Source: Rhizobium mongolense USDA 1844 (GTDB lineage: Bacteria > Pseudomonadota > Alphaproteobacteria > Rhizobiales > Rhizobiaceae). From it: DNA of 64,000 nt. Below the pieces are notes generated by a model, which made no database searches, was not told the origin of the DNA, and saw only the letters and a program-made list of their open reading frames with translations. Both the position numbers and the translations under genes were made by a program. The stretch is from assembly GCF_000419765.1 (NCBI RefSeq), contig NZ_ATTQ01000007.1, forward strand, positions 248,001 through 312,000. Reading direction: 5' to 3'. Below, piece by piece: positions 29,887-38,920 of the stretch (positions are counted from its first letter, which is position 1; each line of letters starts with the position of its first letter).

Positions 29887-30309
29887 TTATCCGAGTGGCA
29901 TTCGCTCGAATTTCTGCAACGAGGAATCAATCGTGTCCCACCCATGGCCGCGGATGGTGTATGTGACCACCTGCGGGTTGAATTGGCCAGGGTCGTCAAG
30001 GCTGGTCGCGGGGACCGCAATCAGCTCCGGCATTGCGACAAATGTCAGATGGACCGGCGTTCCACAGGTCGGGCAGAAGGCGTGGACCTTCTCGTTCCCG
30101 CTGTCGCCCGCTACCCGCCAGGTGTTCGCGTCGCCCGTAATCGTCACATCGGCTCGGTGGGGGAAGGTCAGGTATGATCCATGCCCCGTGCCACTTCGTT
30201 TCTGGCAATCGCGACATTGGCAGTGGTTCTCGAAGATAGGTTCGCTACTCGTTTCATAGCGGATCGCGCCGCACGCGCATCCGCCGGTATAGGTCTTGGT
30301 CACTGTCAT
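29887..30309 (-). CDS. GFA family protein (CENP-V/Gfa zinc fold)
   Basis: A 140-residue paralogue of the next gene, with GGCACGAIRYE, NHCQCRDCQKRSGTGHGSYLTF and HAFCPTCGTPVHLTF as zinc motifs. The frame opens at 30339, but GGGAGA sits just before ATG 30309. A GTG at 30303 would have better spacing, so the start is uncertain by a few codons. It follows the SRPBCC gene by 39 bases. Confidence 0.87.
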   Translation of the reverse strand: MTVTKTYTGGCACGAIRYETSSEPIFENHCQCRDCQKRSGTGHGSYLTFPHRADVTITGDANTWRVAGDSGNEKVHAFCPTCGTPVHLTFVAMPELIAVPATSLDDPGQFNPQVVTYTIRGHGWDTIDSSLQKFERMPLG

Positions 30310-30348
30310 TCTCCCGCTGGCAGACTTGTTGATGGGCACCGCAAGGGA

Positions 30349-30813
30349 TCAGGCCGATTTTGGCTTGGCGAAAAGGTCAATGCCGCGGCCAGTTTCCAGG
30401 AAGGATTTCAGGCTGGACAGGACGGCCGGCCAACCTTGTTTGATACCTTTCGCCATCCCGCTGCCGGCTTCGAGCTCGTCATGGGTGACGGTCAGCCGGA
30501 CCATGGTGTCGTATTCCTCGATCGCGAACGTCACCCGGCTGTAGCTTGCCGGGTCGGAGGCCTGCGAAGCATTCGCCCAGGTGATGACGAGACGGGTCGG
30601 CGGCGAGACCTCAATGACCTTGCCGACGAGTTCGACAGTCCGTTCATCGTTGGCACGGATATGTTCCCATTTCGATCCTGGCTTCCAGTCGGAGACGTTC
30701 TCGTGGCCCCAGTATCGCCGTGCGACGTCCGGTTTCGTTATGGCCTCGAACACCTTTTCCGGGGTCGAGAGAATATAGGTCACGTATACAAAGCTGGTCG
30801 TCTCTTTGGTCAT
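30349..30813 (-). CDS. SRPBCC (AHSA1-like) domain protein
   Basis: A 154-residue START-like protein: FVYVTYILSTPEKVFEAITKPDVARRYWG, GSKWEHIRANDERTVELVGKVIEVSPPTRLVITW and TVTHDELEAGSGMAKGIKQGWPAVLSSLKSFLETG, the pattern of the AHSA1/activator-of-Hsp90 group. Such genes often pair with an ArsR regulator, as here. The ATG lies 2 bases after the arsR stop, and its GGAGGG site is inside the arsR end, so translation is coupled. The ligand is unknown. Confidence 0.9.
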   Translation of the reverse strand: MTKETTSFVYVTYILSTPEKVFEAITKPDVARRYWGHENVSDWKPGSKWEHIRANDERTVELVGKVIEVSPPTRLVITWANASQASDPASYSRVTFAIEEYDTMVRLTVTHDELEAGSGMAKGIKQGWPAVLSSLKSFLETGRGIDLFAKPKSA

Positions 30814-30815
30814 TG

Positions 30816-31130
30816 TTACCCTCCTTCGAGTTCATTCTTGAGATCATGCAGCAGGCTGAGCCGCTGATGTTCGAATTTCCGCACCCACCGTTCGTAGACC
30901 TCGTGGAGCGGCACGGGGTTGATGAAATGCAGCTTCTCCCGACCGCGCCTAACCGTGCTCACTAGATTGGCCGTCTCCAATATTCCGAGGTGCTGCGTGA
31001 CGGATTGCCGGGCCATGTCCAGGTTGTCGCATAGCTGGCCGAGCGTCTGCCCATTCTTCTCACAAAGAAGGTCAAGCAGCTTTCTGCGTGTCGGGTCGCC
31101 CAGCGCTTTGAAAACCTTGTCGGCGTCCAT
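30816..31130 (-). CDS. ArsR-family transcriptional regulator
   Basis: A 104-residue winged helix: MDADKVFKALGDPTRRKLLDLLCEKNGQTLGQLCDNLDMARQSVTQHLGILETANLVSTVRRGREKLHFIN. No metal-binding CxC motif is present, so it belongs to the group paired with AHSA1-type genes rather than to metal sensors. ATG 31130 is preferred over 31139 because it gives the family start. Two tandem palindromes in its promoter make autoregulation likely. Confidence 0.92.
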   Translation of the reverse strand: MDADKVFKALGDPTRRKLLDLLCEKNGQTLGQLCDNLDMARQSVTQHLGILETANLVSTVRRGREKLHFINPVPLHEVYERWVRKFEHQRLSLLHDLKNELEGG

Positions 31131-31154
31131 CGGTCTCACTCGAATGTGAAAACC

Positions 31155-31202
31155 ATAATATGCAGGCGTTTACCTGCCTGTCAAGCGCAGGTATTTACCT
31201 GC
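31155..31202 (-). promoter_or_regulatory. arsR operon promoter with two tandem operators
   Basis: On the minus strand TTGACA (31184-31179), 18 bases and TATTAT (31160-31155) form a good sigma-70 promoter. GCAGGTA-TT-TACCTGC at 31187-31202 is a perfect palindrome just upstream of the -35. A related one, GCAGGCGTTTACCTGC at 31162-31177, fills the spacer. Their centres are 25 bases apart. Binding by the adjacent ArsR protein would block RNA polymerase. Confidence 0.82.
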
Positions 31203-31549
31203 ATCTCAATTGGCAACGATCGAAGGTGATCGAGCATCGAGCGGCATGGGGCAGGGATTGCAGCACCTCAATCAGTCGGTCACGTCCGCCGCTGCTTGCG
31301 TGATCGCCACAGGCCAGCATCCACCATCCAGCTGCGCAATGTCTCGCGCGACACACGCAATCCATCTCGGGCAGCAAGCTTCTCGGCCGCCAGCGTGGAC
31401 CGAAGTCCGCATACCGTTCGCGAACCAGCGTCACGCCGTAATCCCGAACACCGTCACTGATCCGGTTGTTCGACGGCCTGGACAACGCTCAGGCGCTCGT
31501 CACGGATCTTCTGGATGACTTCGAGGCGATGCAATTCCTTCTGCGACAT
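31203..31549 (-). pseudogene. transposase debris: ISNCY-type fragment joined to an IS30-type fragment
   Basis: From ATG 31549 the minus strand reads MSQKELHRLEVIQKIRDERL, the start of ISNCY-type transposases. The helix-turn-helix part is deleted; RPSNNRISDGVRDYGVTLVRERYADFGP follows in another frame. After a further shift TLAAEKLAARDGLRVSRETLRSWMVDAGLWRSRKQRR ends at a stop near 31272. The remaining bases encode RLIEVLQSLPHAARCSITFDR, typical of the C-terminal region of IS30 transposases. The debris stops at the arsR operators. No terminal repeats were identified. Confidence 0.72.
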
Positions 31550-32157
31550 GGTGATCAAACAGGACATGACGACTCCGACCGCTCATGGCTCGACCAGGCT
31601 TAAGGTCGTCATCCTTGCTCCCAACGTTGGCTTTGACCAGTGCGTCGAGAGGCGAGACCGTCGCATCTCTAACCGGCCTATGTGTCGCATCACTAAATAG
31701 CCCTTACACCCAATGATCGCATAAGATAGATTATGGAACATATCAGAGCCGATGAGCGAAGGCTGACACCTGTAAGAACGGAGAAGAAGAACTGGCACAA
31801 ACGGTCGTGCCAGAATAATCTTGTAGCGTGATTGGCTCCACCAACGAGGTCCGCTCCCGCATTTTGCATCGTGGTTACGATAGCCAACACTGCGGGCGAA
31901 CACGAACTACAAGCATCGATCGCTGCGGCCATTCACCGAAAGCGCTTAGTCGTCTGTTCCACAGCGGCACCCAGAAGGCTCGGTATACGCGACAACGCTT
32001 CTTGGGTCGCTCGTTTGCGTCTGTGTTGAGACGCGTCGAGGCAATCAAACGCCATAAACCGCGTCCTACGCCACTTAAGAGCGAGCGTTCATGTTGTTAT
32101 CGGGAGGCAGTTCTCCTAAAAGGAGGTCTCCCACCGCACTAGCTCCGGAGCCACAAC
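31550..32157. other. intergenic region upstream of the MFS gene
   Basis: About 600 bases with no supported gene; the open frames on both strands look random. A hairpin at about 32102-32131 (GGGAG...CTCCC enclosing CTCC-TAAAA-GGAG) lies 27 bases before the MFS start and could be a leader structure. Confidence 0.4.
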
Positions 32158-33312
32158 ATGCACATCGGACCGCAGCAGCGGATTTATGTCTGCTTCTTCC
32201 TGTTCGCTGTTTCGATGGGCGCTATGCTGTCGCGCCTTCCGGACATTCAAGACGCCCTCCAGATTGACAAATCTGAACTCGGTTTGACGCTAATTGGAGC
32301 AGCGGTCGGCGCGTTGGTTTCACTAACGTTTTCGTCCCCCATCGTGGCCCGCCTCGGCGCACGCACCACCGCTTTTCTTACCGTGTTGGGAACGTCCGCG
32401 TGTCTTGCTCTTGTGCCTTGGGTGAGTACTGCTCCTTTAGTTTTCGGCATTCTTCTGTGCGAAGGACTGCTGGCAGGAGCGTTGGAGATTAATCTCAACG
32501 TCGAGATTGACCGCATCGAGGCGCAGCTTGGACGGGGCGTGATGAACCGGGCACATGGATTCTGGAGCCTTGGCTTTTTCGTCACAGCCCTGGTTTCGGC
32601 CGCAGTCCGCCAGGCCGGCGTATCAACGCAGCTTCATCTTGGATTGACGTTCGGGTTTGTCCTGATCGCGGGTACGATAGTAATCGCTGGCATGCGCAAT
32701 GCCCCTGCAAGAGCGGCGCTTGATCATGCAGACGCGGGGCGTATCGCGCTTCCGACAGTTGCACTGCTTCCTCTTTGCGTCATTGGTATCGCCGCATTCC
32801 TGGTCGAGGGCGCGGGCATTGATTGGTCGGCGATCTACATGCGCGATGTCTTCCAATCCGAACCGTTCGTCGGAGGGCTGGGCCTCACGCTTTTCACCTT
32901 CTTCATGGCTTTGACGAGGTTGTTTGCGGATCCGTTTGTCGATCGCTTCGGCTCCCGGACGGTCGCGTTGACACTGCTCCTCGTGTCGGCCGTCGGGCTT
33001 TGCGCGGTGTGGCTTGCTCCGCATCAATATGTCGCCCTTGTTGGATTTGCGCTCATGGGCGGCGGTTGTAGCGTGGTATACCCCCTTGCCGTTTCTGCAG
33101 CGGCGCGGCGCTCGGACCGAGCCTCCCACCTCAATGTCGCGGCGCTGGGCCAGATGTCGTTTGTCGTGTTCTTCCTCGCCCCACCGCTTCTCGGTTTTGT
33201 GGCGGAGCACGCTGGTATCAGGACAGCCTACCTTGTATGCCTGCCAGTCATACTTTCCGCTTTAATATGTGTTCGGTCCCTCTCCGCTCGCCGCCGATTG
33301 GCTGCTGTCTAA
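32158..33312 (+). CDS. MFS transporter (YbjJ/FucP-like)
   Basis: A 384-residue major facilitator protein with 12 hydrophobic segments. AVSMGAMLSRLPDIQDALQIDKSELGLTLIGAAVGALVSL, MNRAHGFWSLGFFVTAL and VEGAGIDWSAIYMRD are characteristic of the YbjJ-like group. The substrate is unknown; relatives often sit beside sugar-responsive regulators, which are absent here. GGAG precedes ATG 32158 by 8 bases. Confidence 0.85.
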   Translation: MHIGPQQRIYVCFFLFAVSMGAMLSRLPDIQDALQIDKSELGLTLIGAAVGALVSLTFSSPIVARLGARTTAFLTVLGTSACLALVPWVSTAPLVFGILLCEGLLAGALEINLNVEIDRIEAQLGRGVMNRAHGFWSLGFFVTALVSAAVRQAGVSTQLHLGLTFGFVLIAGTIVIAGMRNAPARAALDHADAGRIALPTVALLPLCVIGIAAFLVEGAGIDWSAIYMRDVFQSEPFVGGLGLTLFTFFMALTRLFADPFVDRFGSRTVALTLLLVSAVGLCAVWLAPHQYVALVGFALMGGGCSVVYPLAVSAAARRSDRASHLNVAALGQMSFVVFFLAPPLLGFVAEHAGIRTAYLVCLPVILSALICVRSLSARRRLAAV

Positions 33313-33852
33313 ATGCACTATGGAAACTGCTCCGTTGGCATTTACTGGGATATAAACACCTGCCCAGCTATGCGGCCACAAACGGCGCGGCCCCGCCGTC
33401 CGTCGACAGCCCTGCTCCGCGCCGGCGAGTTCGTACGGGGCACCAAACGTAAGTCCCCACCTGGTGGGCGCTGATCGATCTCGGGGACGCTAGACGGCAG
33501 AATGACCTTGGGGTCGTGTTGCGCTGCTGTCGAGATCTTGGATGGGTGGATCCGACCAGGATGCCGCTGCGGAGGGGCAGCGACCCTCACTGTGTCATCT
33601 GATCTCCAGGCGCCGAAAAGATGGGAGCCTACGCTCCCGGTCGGTTCAACCGGCGATGCCTGCCGTCTCCGGTTGACCGTCGAGGTAGTGATCCTGACTA
33701 GGTCTTTTGGGCTAGTTGCCTTGGCTGTTGAGTGTGACAGTTTACTCGGAACGAGGAAAGTATCGAGAGACAGCGCTCCGCTGCGTCGTGCGTCCAGATG
33801 GTAAGATCACTCGCTCGGGGCGATGCGCCGGCAAGCCAAGGAGAAGAGGATA
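33313..33852. other. intergenic region upstream of the methyltransferase
   Basis: 540 bases without a supported gene. Short open frames on both strands lack ribosome binding sites and recognisable products. It may be decayed DNA. Confidence 0.4.
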
Positions 33853-34662
33853 ATGACCGCGACCGACGCGCATTTCCAGGGAGACATTCCCGCGATCTAC
33901 GAGCAGTTCCTCGTGCCGATCCTGTTCGAAGGATACGCCTCGGATTTGGCGGCCCGCGTCGCGAGCTGCCATCCTGAATGTGTTCTGGAAGTCGCCGCAG
34001 GATCGGGGGTGCTGACACGGGCCATGGCGGCCAGGCTTGCGCCGGAGGTCCAAATCGTCGCTACCGATCTAAACCAGGCGATGCTCGATATTGCAGCGAA
34101 GAAAGGCGTTGGCCGCCAGGTCGAGTGGAAACAGGCGGACGCACTTGAGCTGCCCTTTGAGAGCGCAAGCTTCGATGTTGTCGCCTGCCAGTTCGGCGTC
34201 ATGTTCTTTCTGGACAAGCAGCGCGGTTATGGCCAGATACTAAGGGTGCTGAAGCCTGGAGGAACGTTTCTTTTCAACACCTGGGCCTCGCTTGCCGAGA
34301 ACGAAATTGCCCGCACCGTTTCCGAGGCAATCGTCGCGGCCTTTCCCGACGACCCCACGCGTTTTCTCGAACGAACGCCGCATGGCTATTACGAGCGAGA
34401 GACGATCGAGACCGATCTCAGGCACGCGGGCTTCCGGAAAGTGACGATCGAAACGATAGACATGGCCGCGCATGCGCCCTCGCCGCGCGACGTCGCCATA
34501 GCATTCTGTCGGGGTACGCCATTGAAAATGGAGATCGCCGCACGCGCTGCCGATGACGAAAAGGCTGTTCAAGCGGTCGCCGCCGCGTTCGAACAGCGCT
34601 TTGGCAGCGGACGGATTCAGGGAAACCTACGTGCTCATGTCGTTATCGCCGAGGTTCGCTAG
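33853..34662 (+). CDS. SAM-dependent class I methyltransferase
   Basis: A 269-residue methyltransferase. Motif I is VLEVAAGSGVLTRAMA (about residues 43-58). Motif II/III follows as IVATDLNQAMLDIA and VEWKQADALELPFESASFDVVACQFGVMFF. The pattern is that of the UbiE/Methyltransf_11 group; the substrate is unknown. ATG 33853 is preceded by GGAGAAGAGGATA; the upstream ATG 33823 is weaker. Confidence 0.85.
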   Translation: MTATDAHFQGDIPAIYEQFLVPILFEGYASDLAARVASCHPECVLEVAAGSGVLTRAMAARLAPEVQIVATDLNQAMLDIAAKKGVGRQVEWKQADALELPFESASFDVVACQFGVMFFLDKQRGYGQILRVLKPGGTFLFNTWASLAENEIARTVSEAIVAAFPDDPTRFLERTPHGYYERETIETDLRHAGFRKVTIETIDMAAHAPSPRDVAIAFCRGTPLKMEIAARAADDEKAVQAVAAAFEQRFGSGRIQGNLRAHVVIAEVR

Positions 34663-34685
34663 CCGGTGCCGCAAAATACCGGTCA

Positions 34686-35534
34686 CTAATCCGTGCCCAG
34701 GTCGTGCCAGATCGCTCGGAGCTCATCCACTTTGACCTCGAACTGCATCTGATCATAGGCGGGTTCGACGTGTTCGGGTGTCTCGGCCATCACGGTGTCG
34801 TAGTCGAGCGGCGTATGCATATGCGTCAGGATCGCCCGCTTCGGCTTCAGCCGCCCGATCCAGTCGAGAGATTGCTCAAGCGACAGGTGGCTCGGATGAT
34901 AGCGGTATTGCAGCGCGTCGATAATCAGGATGTCCAGATCCTGAAGTTTTGCGACAGTCTCCGGCGGAAAGTCGCTGATATCGCTGCAATAGGCGACATC
35001 ACCGATTCTAAAGCCAAGCGAATGTATGTCGCCGTGCTGCTGCAGATGCGGTCGGAATGAAATCGTGCCTCCAGCGCCGCTGATGGCGATAGGCGTCATG
35101 TCCTCGATCAGGATCGGTTCGACGATCGGCGGATAATTGCTGCCGGGCGGCGTTTCGATGCAATAGCCGAAGCCCTGGCGGATGCGGTCCATCGTGAACG
35201 GATTGGCATAGATCGGCACGCGCTGCTGTGCGTTGTGGAAATAGCCGCGCAGATCGTCGATGCCGTGAATGTGGTCGGCATGGGGATGCGTGTAAAGCAC
35301 AGCATCGATGTGCTGCACCCTGGCGGCAATCATCTGCTCGCGGAAATCCGATCCGGTGTCGATGACGACGGTCGTGACCCCGCCGTTGTCGTCGTATTGC
35401 TGCACCATAAAGGCTGCACGCGTACGGCGGTTCTTCGGATTGGCCGGATCGCAGGCGCCCCAATCGCCGGTAATGCGCGGCACGCCGGGCGACGACGCGC
35501 AGCCGAGAATGGTGAAGCGCCGCCGGTAGCTCAC
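34686..35534 (-). CDS. MBL-fold metallo-hydrolase (PhnP-like)
   Basis: A 282-residue metallo-beta-lactamase-fold protein. FTILGCASSPGVPRITGDWGACDP is the family start, VVIDTGSDFREQMI follows, and the HxHxDH metal motif is in YTHPHADHIHGIDDLRGY. Relatives cleave cyclic phosphodiesters or similar esters. No ATG precedes the conserved start; GTG 35534, 4 bases after the tatD stop, is the likely initiation codon. It forms the end of the metG-tatD-mbl unit. Confidence 0.86.
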   Translation of the reverse strand: MSYRRRFTILGCASSPGVPRITGDWGACDPANPKNRRTRAAFMVQQYDDNGGVTTVVIDTGSDFREQMIAARVQHIDAVLYTHPHADHIHGIDDLRGYFHNAQQRVPIYANPFTMDRIRQGFGYCIETPPGSNYPPIVEPILIEDMTPIAISGAGGTISFRPHLQQHGDIHSLGFRIGDVAYCSDISDFPPETVAKLQDLDILIIDALQYRYHPSHLSLEQSLDWIGRLKPKRAILTHMHTPLDYDTVMAETPEHVEPAYDQMQFEVKVDELRAIWHDLGTD

Positions 35535-35538
35535 GCGG

Positions 35539-36321
35539 CTAGACCTTCGGCATCTTCGAGAAGAGCCGGAAAGCATTCTCGGTGGTGATCCGCGCCATCT
35601 CTGCATAGCTGATGCCGAGCGTTTCAGCCAGAACCTCGGCGGTGTTCACCACATAGGACGGCTCGTTGCGCTTGCCGCGCCAGCGCTTCGGCGCAAGGTA
35701 AGGCGCGTCGGTTTCGACCAGCAGCCGGTCGTGCGGGACTGTTTTTGCGATCGCCCGCAACTCCTCGGATTTCGGAAATGTGAGGATGCCAGAGAAAGAG
35801 ATGTAGCCGCCGAGTTCGACGCCGGTTCGGGCAAGCTCGGGACCGGCCGAGAAGCAATGGAGAATAAAGGGGAAGGCCCCCTTCCCCGTTTCTGACGTCA
35901 GGATTGCCGCCATGTCCTCGTCGGCACTGCGGCTATGGATCACAAGCGGCAACTGTGTTTCGCGCGCGGCAGCGATATGGCGCAGAAAGCCTGTCTTCTG
36001 GTTTTCTGGCTTCTGCGTGTCGTAGAAGTAATCGAGCCCGGCTTCACCGATCGCGACGACCTTCTCATGTTCCTTGGCGAGGCGCACGAGATCTTCGGTC
36101 TGAATGTCGAGCTCCTCATCCGCATTGTTCGGATGCGTGCCGACCGAGCAGAAGACCGAGGGATATTTCTCGGTGATCGCGAGCAGCTTTTCGAGTTTCC
36201 GCACCCGCGTCGAGATCGTCACCATCTGCTTCACACCTGCCTGGCGAGCGCGTGAAACGATATCGTCTCGCTCCTCTTCGAAATCGGCGAAATCCAGATG
36301 GCAATGCGTATCGATCAGCAT
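35539..36321 (-). CDS. tatD: TatD-family metal-dependent hydrolase
   Basis: A 260-residue TIM-barrel metal nuclease of the TatD/YcfH family. MLIDTHCHLDF carries the HxH pair. SVGTHPNNADE, AIGEAGLDYFYD, LVIHSRSADEDM, FSGILTFPKSEEL and LLVETDAPYLAPKRWRGKRNEPSYV contain the remaining ligands and signatures. It follows metG by 9 bases; metG-tatD-mbl is a common proteobacterial arrangement. Confidence 0.95.
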   Translation of the reverse strand: MLIDTHCHLDFADFEEERDDIVSRARQAGVKQMVTISTRVRKLEKLLAITEKYPSVFCSVGTHPNNADEELDIQTEDLVRLAKEHEKVVAIGEAGLDYFYDTQKPENQKTGFLRHIAAARETQLPLVIHSRSADEDMAAILTSETGKGAFPFILHCFSAGPELARTGVELGGYISFSGILTFPKSEELRAIAKTVPHDRLLVETDAPYLAPKRWRGKRNEPSYVVNTAEVLAETLGISYAEMARITTENAFRLFSKMPKV

Positions 36322-36330
36322 GGCAGACCC

Positions 36331-37890
36331 TCAGGTTTCCGGCGCCACATAGCGCGGGAACACAGGCTTTGGGGCCTCCAGCGGCGTTCCGGGAACAAGG
36401 CGTCCGGCTTCGCCCAATGCCGCGAAACCGCGCTTGTCGGCTGGCGCGGCAACGAGGTCGAGCAGCTTACCTGCCGATTCCGGCATGAACGGCTGCAACA
36501 GGATCGCGATCTGGCGGACGACTTCAGCGGTGACATAAAGCACGGTGCCCATCCGCGCCGGATCGGTCTTCTTCAGCGCCCACGGCTCCTGGCTTGCAAA
36601 ATAACGGTCGGTTTCCGAAACGACGGCGATGATGGAAGCGAGCGCCCTGTGGATCATCTGCTTGTCCATGTCCTCGCGCGTCGACGCGAGCAGCGCATCG
36701 GCCTGCGCCAGCATCGCCTTGTCCTCGTCGGTCAACGGTCCGCATTCCGGTATCTTGCCGTCGCAATTTTTGACGATCATAGACAAGGAGCGGCTCGCGA
36801 GATTGCCGATGCCGTTCGCAAGGTCGGAATTGATCCGCGTGCCGATCGCCTCTTCGCTGTAGCTGCCGTCCTGGCCGAAGGAAACTTCGCGCAGGAAGAA
36901 ATACCGCACCTGATCGAGACCGAAATGGTTCACCAGGTTGACGGGATCAACGACATTGCCGAGCGACTTCGACATCTTCTCGCCCTTGTTGAGCAGGAAG
37001 CCATGCGCAAAGACCCGCTTCGGCAGCGGCAGCCTGGCCGACATCAGGAAGGCGGGCCAATAAACCGCATGGAAGCGGATGATGTCCTTGCCGATGACAT
37101 GAATGTCGGCCGGCCAGTACTTCGCCCTCGGGCCGTTCGGATCCTGGAGATAGCCGGTCGCCGTGATGTAGTTGGTCAGCGCGTCGACCCAGACATACAT
37201 GACATGCGACGGATCGTTGGGCACCTTGATGCCCCAGTCGAAGGTCGTGCGCGAAATCGAAAGGTCCTTCAAGCCGGACTTGACGAAGGAAACCACTTCG
37301 TTGCGCCGTTCGGCAGGACCGATGAAATCGGGATTGTCCTCGTAGTGCTTGAGGAGCTTGTCTTGGTATTCGGAAAGCCTGAAGAAGTAGCTTTCCTCTT
37401 CCACCCATTCGACGGGCGTGCCCTGCGGCCCGTAGCGCACGCCGTCGGCGCGGAGCTCCGTCTCGTTCTCCTGGTAGTAGGCTTCGTCGCGCACAGAATA
37501 CCAGCCGGCGTAGGAATCCTTGTAGATGTCGCCGTTTTCCGCCATCAGCTTCCAGATGTCGCTGGAGGCTTCGTGGTGGCGGGGTTCCGTCGTGCGGATG
37601 AAATCGTCGTTCGAGGCATTCAGAAGCTGGGCCATCGCCTGGAACTCGCCGGAGTTGCGCTCGGCAAGCTCCTGGGCGGTAATTCCCTCCGCGCGCGCCG
37701 TCTGCTGCATTTTCTGGCCGTGCTCGTCGGTGCCCGTCAGAAAGAAGACATCACGGCCATCGAGGCGCTGGAAGCGCGCCATGGCGTCGGTCGCGATCAG
37801 CTCGTAGGCATGGCCGATATGCGGCTTGCCGTTCGGGTAGGAAATCGCGGTTGTGATGTAGAAGGGCGTCTTGTCTGTCATGGCGGCCAT
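36331..37890 (-). CDS. metG: methionyl-tRNA synthetase
   Basis: A 519-residue class I synthetase. The HIGH motif is in [11 protein letters not shown] (about residues 16-26), and [14 protein letters not shown] is also present. The KMSKS loop is [10 protein letters not shown] at about residue 309. There is no C-terminal tRNA-binding (EMAP) extension, and the protein is the short monomeric kind. Two starts, ATG 37890 and ATG 37881, are possible; a GAGAGA 12 bases before the first favours it slightly. Confidence 0.96.
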   Translation of the reverse strand: MAAMTDKTPFYITTAISYPNGKPHIGHAYELIATDAMARFQRLDGRDVFFLTGTDEHGQKMQQTARAEGITAQELAERNSGEFQAMAQLLNASNDDFIRTTEPRHHEASSDIWKLMAENGDIYKDSYAGWYSVRDEAYYQENETELRADGVRYGPQGTPVEWVEEESYFFRLSEYQDKLLKHYEDNPDFIGPAERRNEVVSFVKSGLKDLSISRTTFDWGIKVPNDPSHVMYVWVDALTNYITATGYLQDPNGPRAKYWPADIHVIGKDIIRFHAVYWPAFLMSARLPLPKRVFAHGFLLNKGEKMSKSLGNVVDPVNLVNHFGLDQVRYFFLREVSFGQDGSYSEEAIGTRINSDLANGIGNLASRSLSMIVKNCDGKIPECGPLTDEDKAMLAQADALLASTREDMDKQMIHRALASIIAVVSETDRYFASQEPWALKKTDPARMGTVLYVTAEVVRQIAILLQPFMPESAGKLLDLVAAPADKRGFAALGEAGRLVPGTPLEAPKPVFPRYVAPET

Positions 37891-38119
37891 CGTGTCGGGC
37901 TTACTCTCTCGAAATATCAGCCGCTCTTAGCGCATGTCATGAAGAAGAGAAACACTAAGTTTCGAAACCGCTTATGATTTGGCGGTTTGCCGAAGCGCTG
38001 AGCTTGACTCGCTTTCTGCCACATTCTAGGCCTTGCGAAACTGAAGGACGGGGCGCAACCGACGTGAGATTTCCAGCAGCGGGCAAAAGCCGTTTCTCTG
38101 TCTGTCAGGGGTCCGTCGC

Positions 38120-38920
38120 TTGACGTTTCTCGAAAATTTTCAGCCTCTCTATTCACTTTCCGGCTTTTTCGTCGGCGCGCTTGTCGGCATCACCGGCGTT
38201 GGCGGCGGCTCGCTGATGACGCCGCTGCTCGTCCTGTTATTCGGCGTCCATCCGGCAACCGCGGTCGGAACCGACCTGCTCTATGCCGCCGTCACCAAGA
38301 CGGCGGGCACGGCGGTCCATGGCATGCATGGCCGTATCAACTGGCGAGTTGTCGGTGCGCTCGGGGCGGGCAGTGTTCCCGCAGCGCTCCTGATGCTCTG
38401 GCTGATGGCAGGCGTCGACCGCAAGAGCATCGAGGTTGCCCATACGATTACCGCAGCGCTTGGCTGGCTGCTCGTCATGACGGCCGTGATGCTTGTCTTC
38501 CGCGCGCAGATTCTCGCCTTTGCCCGCCGGGTCACTGGCGAGCGCGCCCCGCCCCGTCCGGCGACGATTGCCGTTCTCACCGTCATCCTCGGGCTGGCTC
38601 TCGGCATCCTAGTCACACTGACATCGGTCGGTGCCGGTGCACTCGGGGTAACGATACTGCTTGTGCTTTATCCGCGGCTGGATGTCCGCGAAATCGTCGG
38701 CTCCGATATCGTCCACGCGGTGCCGCTGACGCTCATCGGCGGCATGGGCTACTGGATCATCGGCGAGATCGACTGGCTCCTGCTGTTGGCACTGCTGGTC
38801 GGCTCGATTCCGGGCATCATCGCCGGCAGCCTCCTGGCGCCGAAGCTGCATGAACGCACCATTCGCATCGTGCTTGCGCTCACGCTCGCGATCGTCGCCT
38901 GGAAACTGCTTGCGGGCTGA
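38120..38920 (+). CDS. TauE/SafE family sulfite exporter-like membrane protein
   Basis: A 266-residue protein with eight hydrophobic segments. FFVGALVGITGVGGGSLMTPLLVLLFGVHPATAVGTDLLYAAVTK is the TauE/SafE N-terminal signature, and a second GVGAGALGVTILLVLYPRLD repeat is in the C-terminal half. The transported anion is unknown. The start appears to be TTG 38120; no ATG lies in frame before the first span. It runs opposite to its neighbours and abuts the holB end. Confidence 0.87.
   Translation: MTFLENFQPLYSLSGFFVGALVGITGVGGGSLMTPLLVLLFGVHPATAVGTDLLYAAVTKTAGTAVHGMHGRINWRVVGALGAGSVPAALLMLWLMAGVDRKSIEVAHTITAALGWLLVMTAVMLVFRAQILAFARRVTGERAPPRPATIAVLTVILGLALGILVTLTSVGAGALGVTILLVLYPRLDVREIVGSDIVHAVPLTLIGGMGYWIIGEIDWLLLLALLVGSIPGIIAGSLLAPKLHERTIRIVLALTLAIVAWKLLAG

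Noticed and set aside
31693..32142. Short open frames on both strands upstream of the MFS gene
   Set aside because: No ribosome binding sites and no recognisable domains; composition looks random.
33342..33804. Open frames between the MFS and methyltransferase genes
   Set aside because: Low-complexity, overlapping on both strands, no starts with ribosome binding sites.
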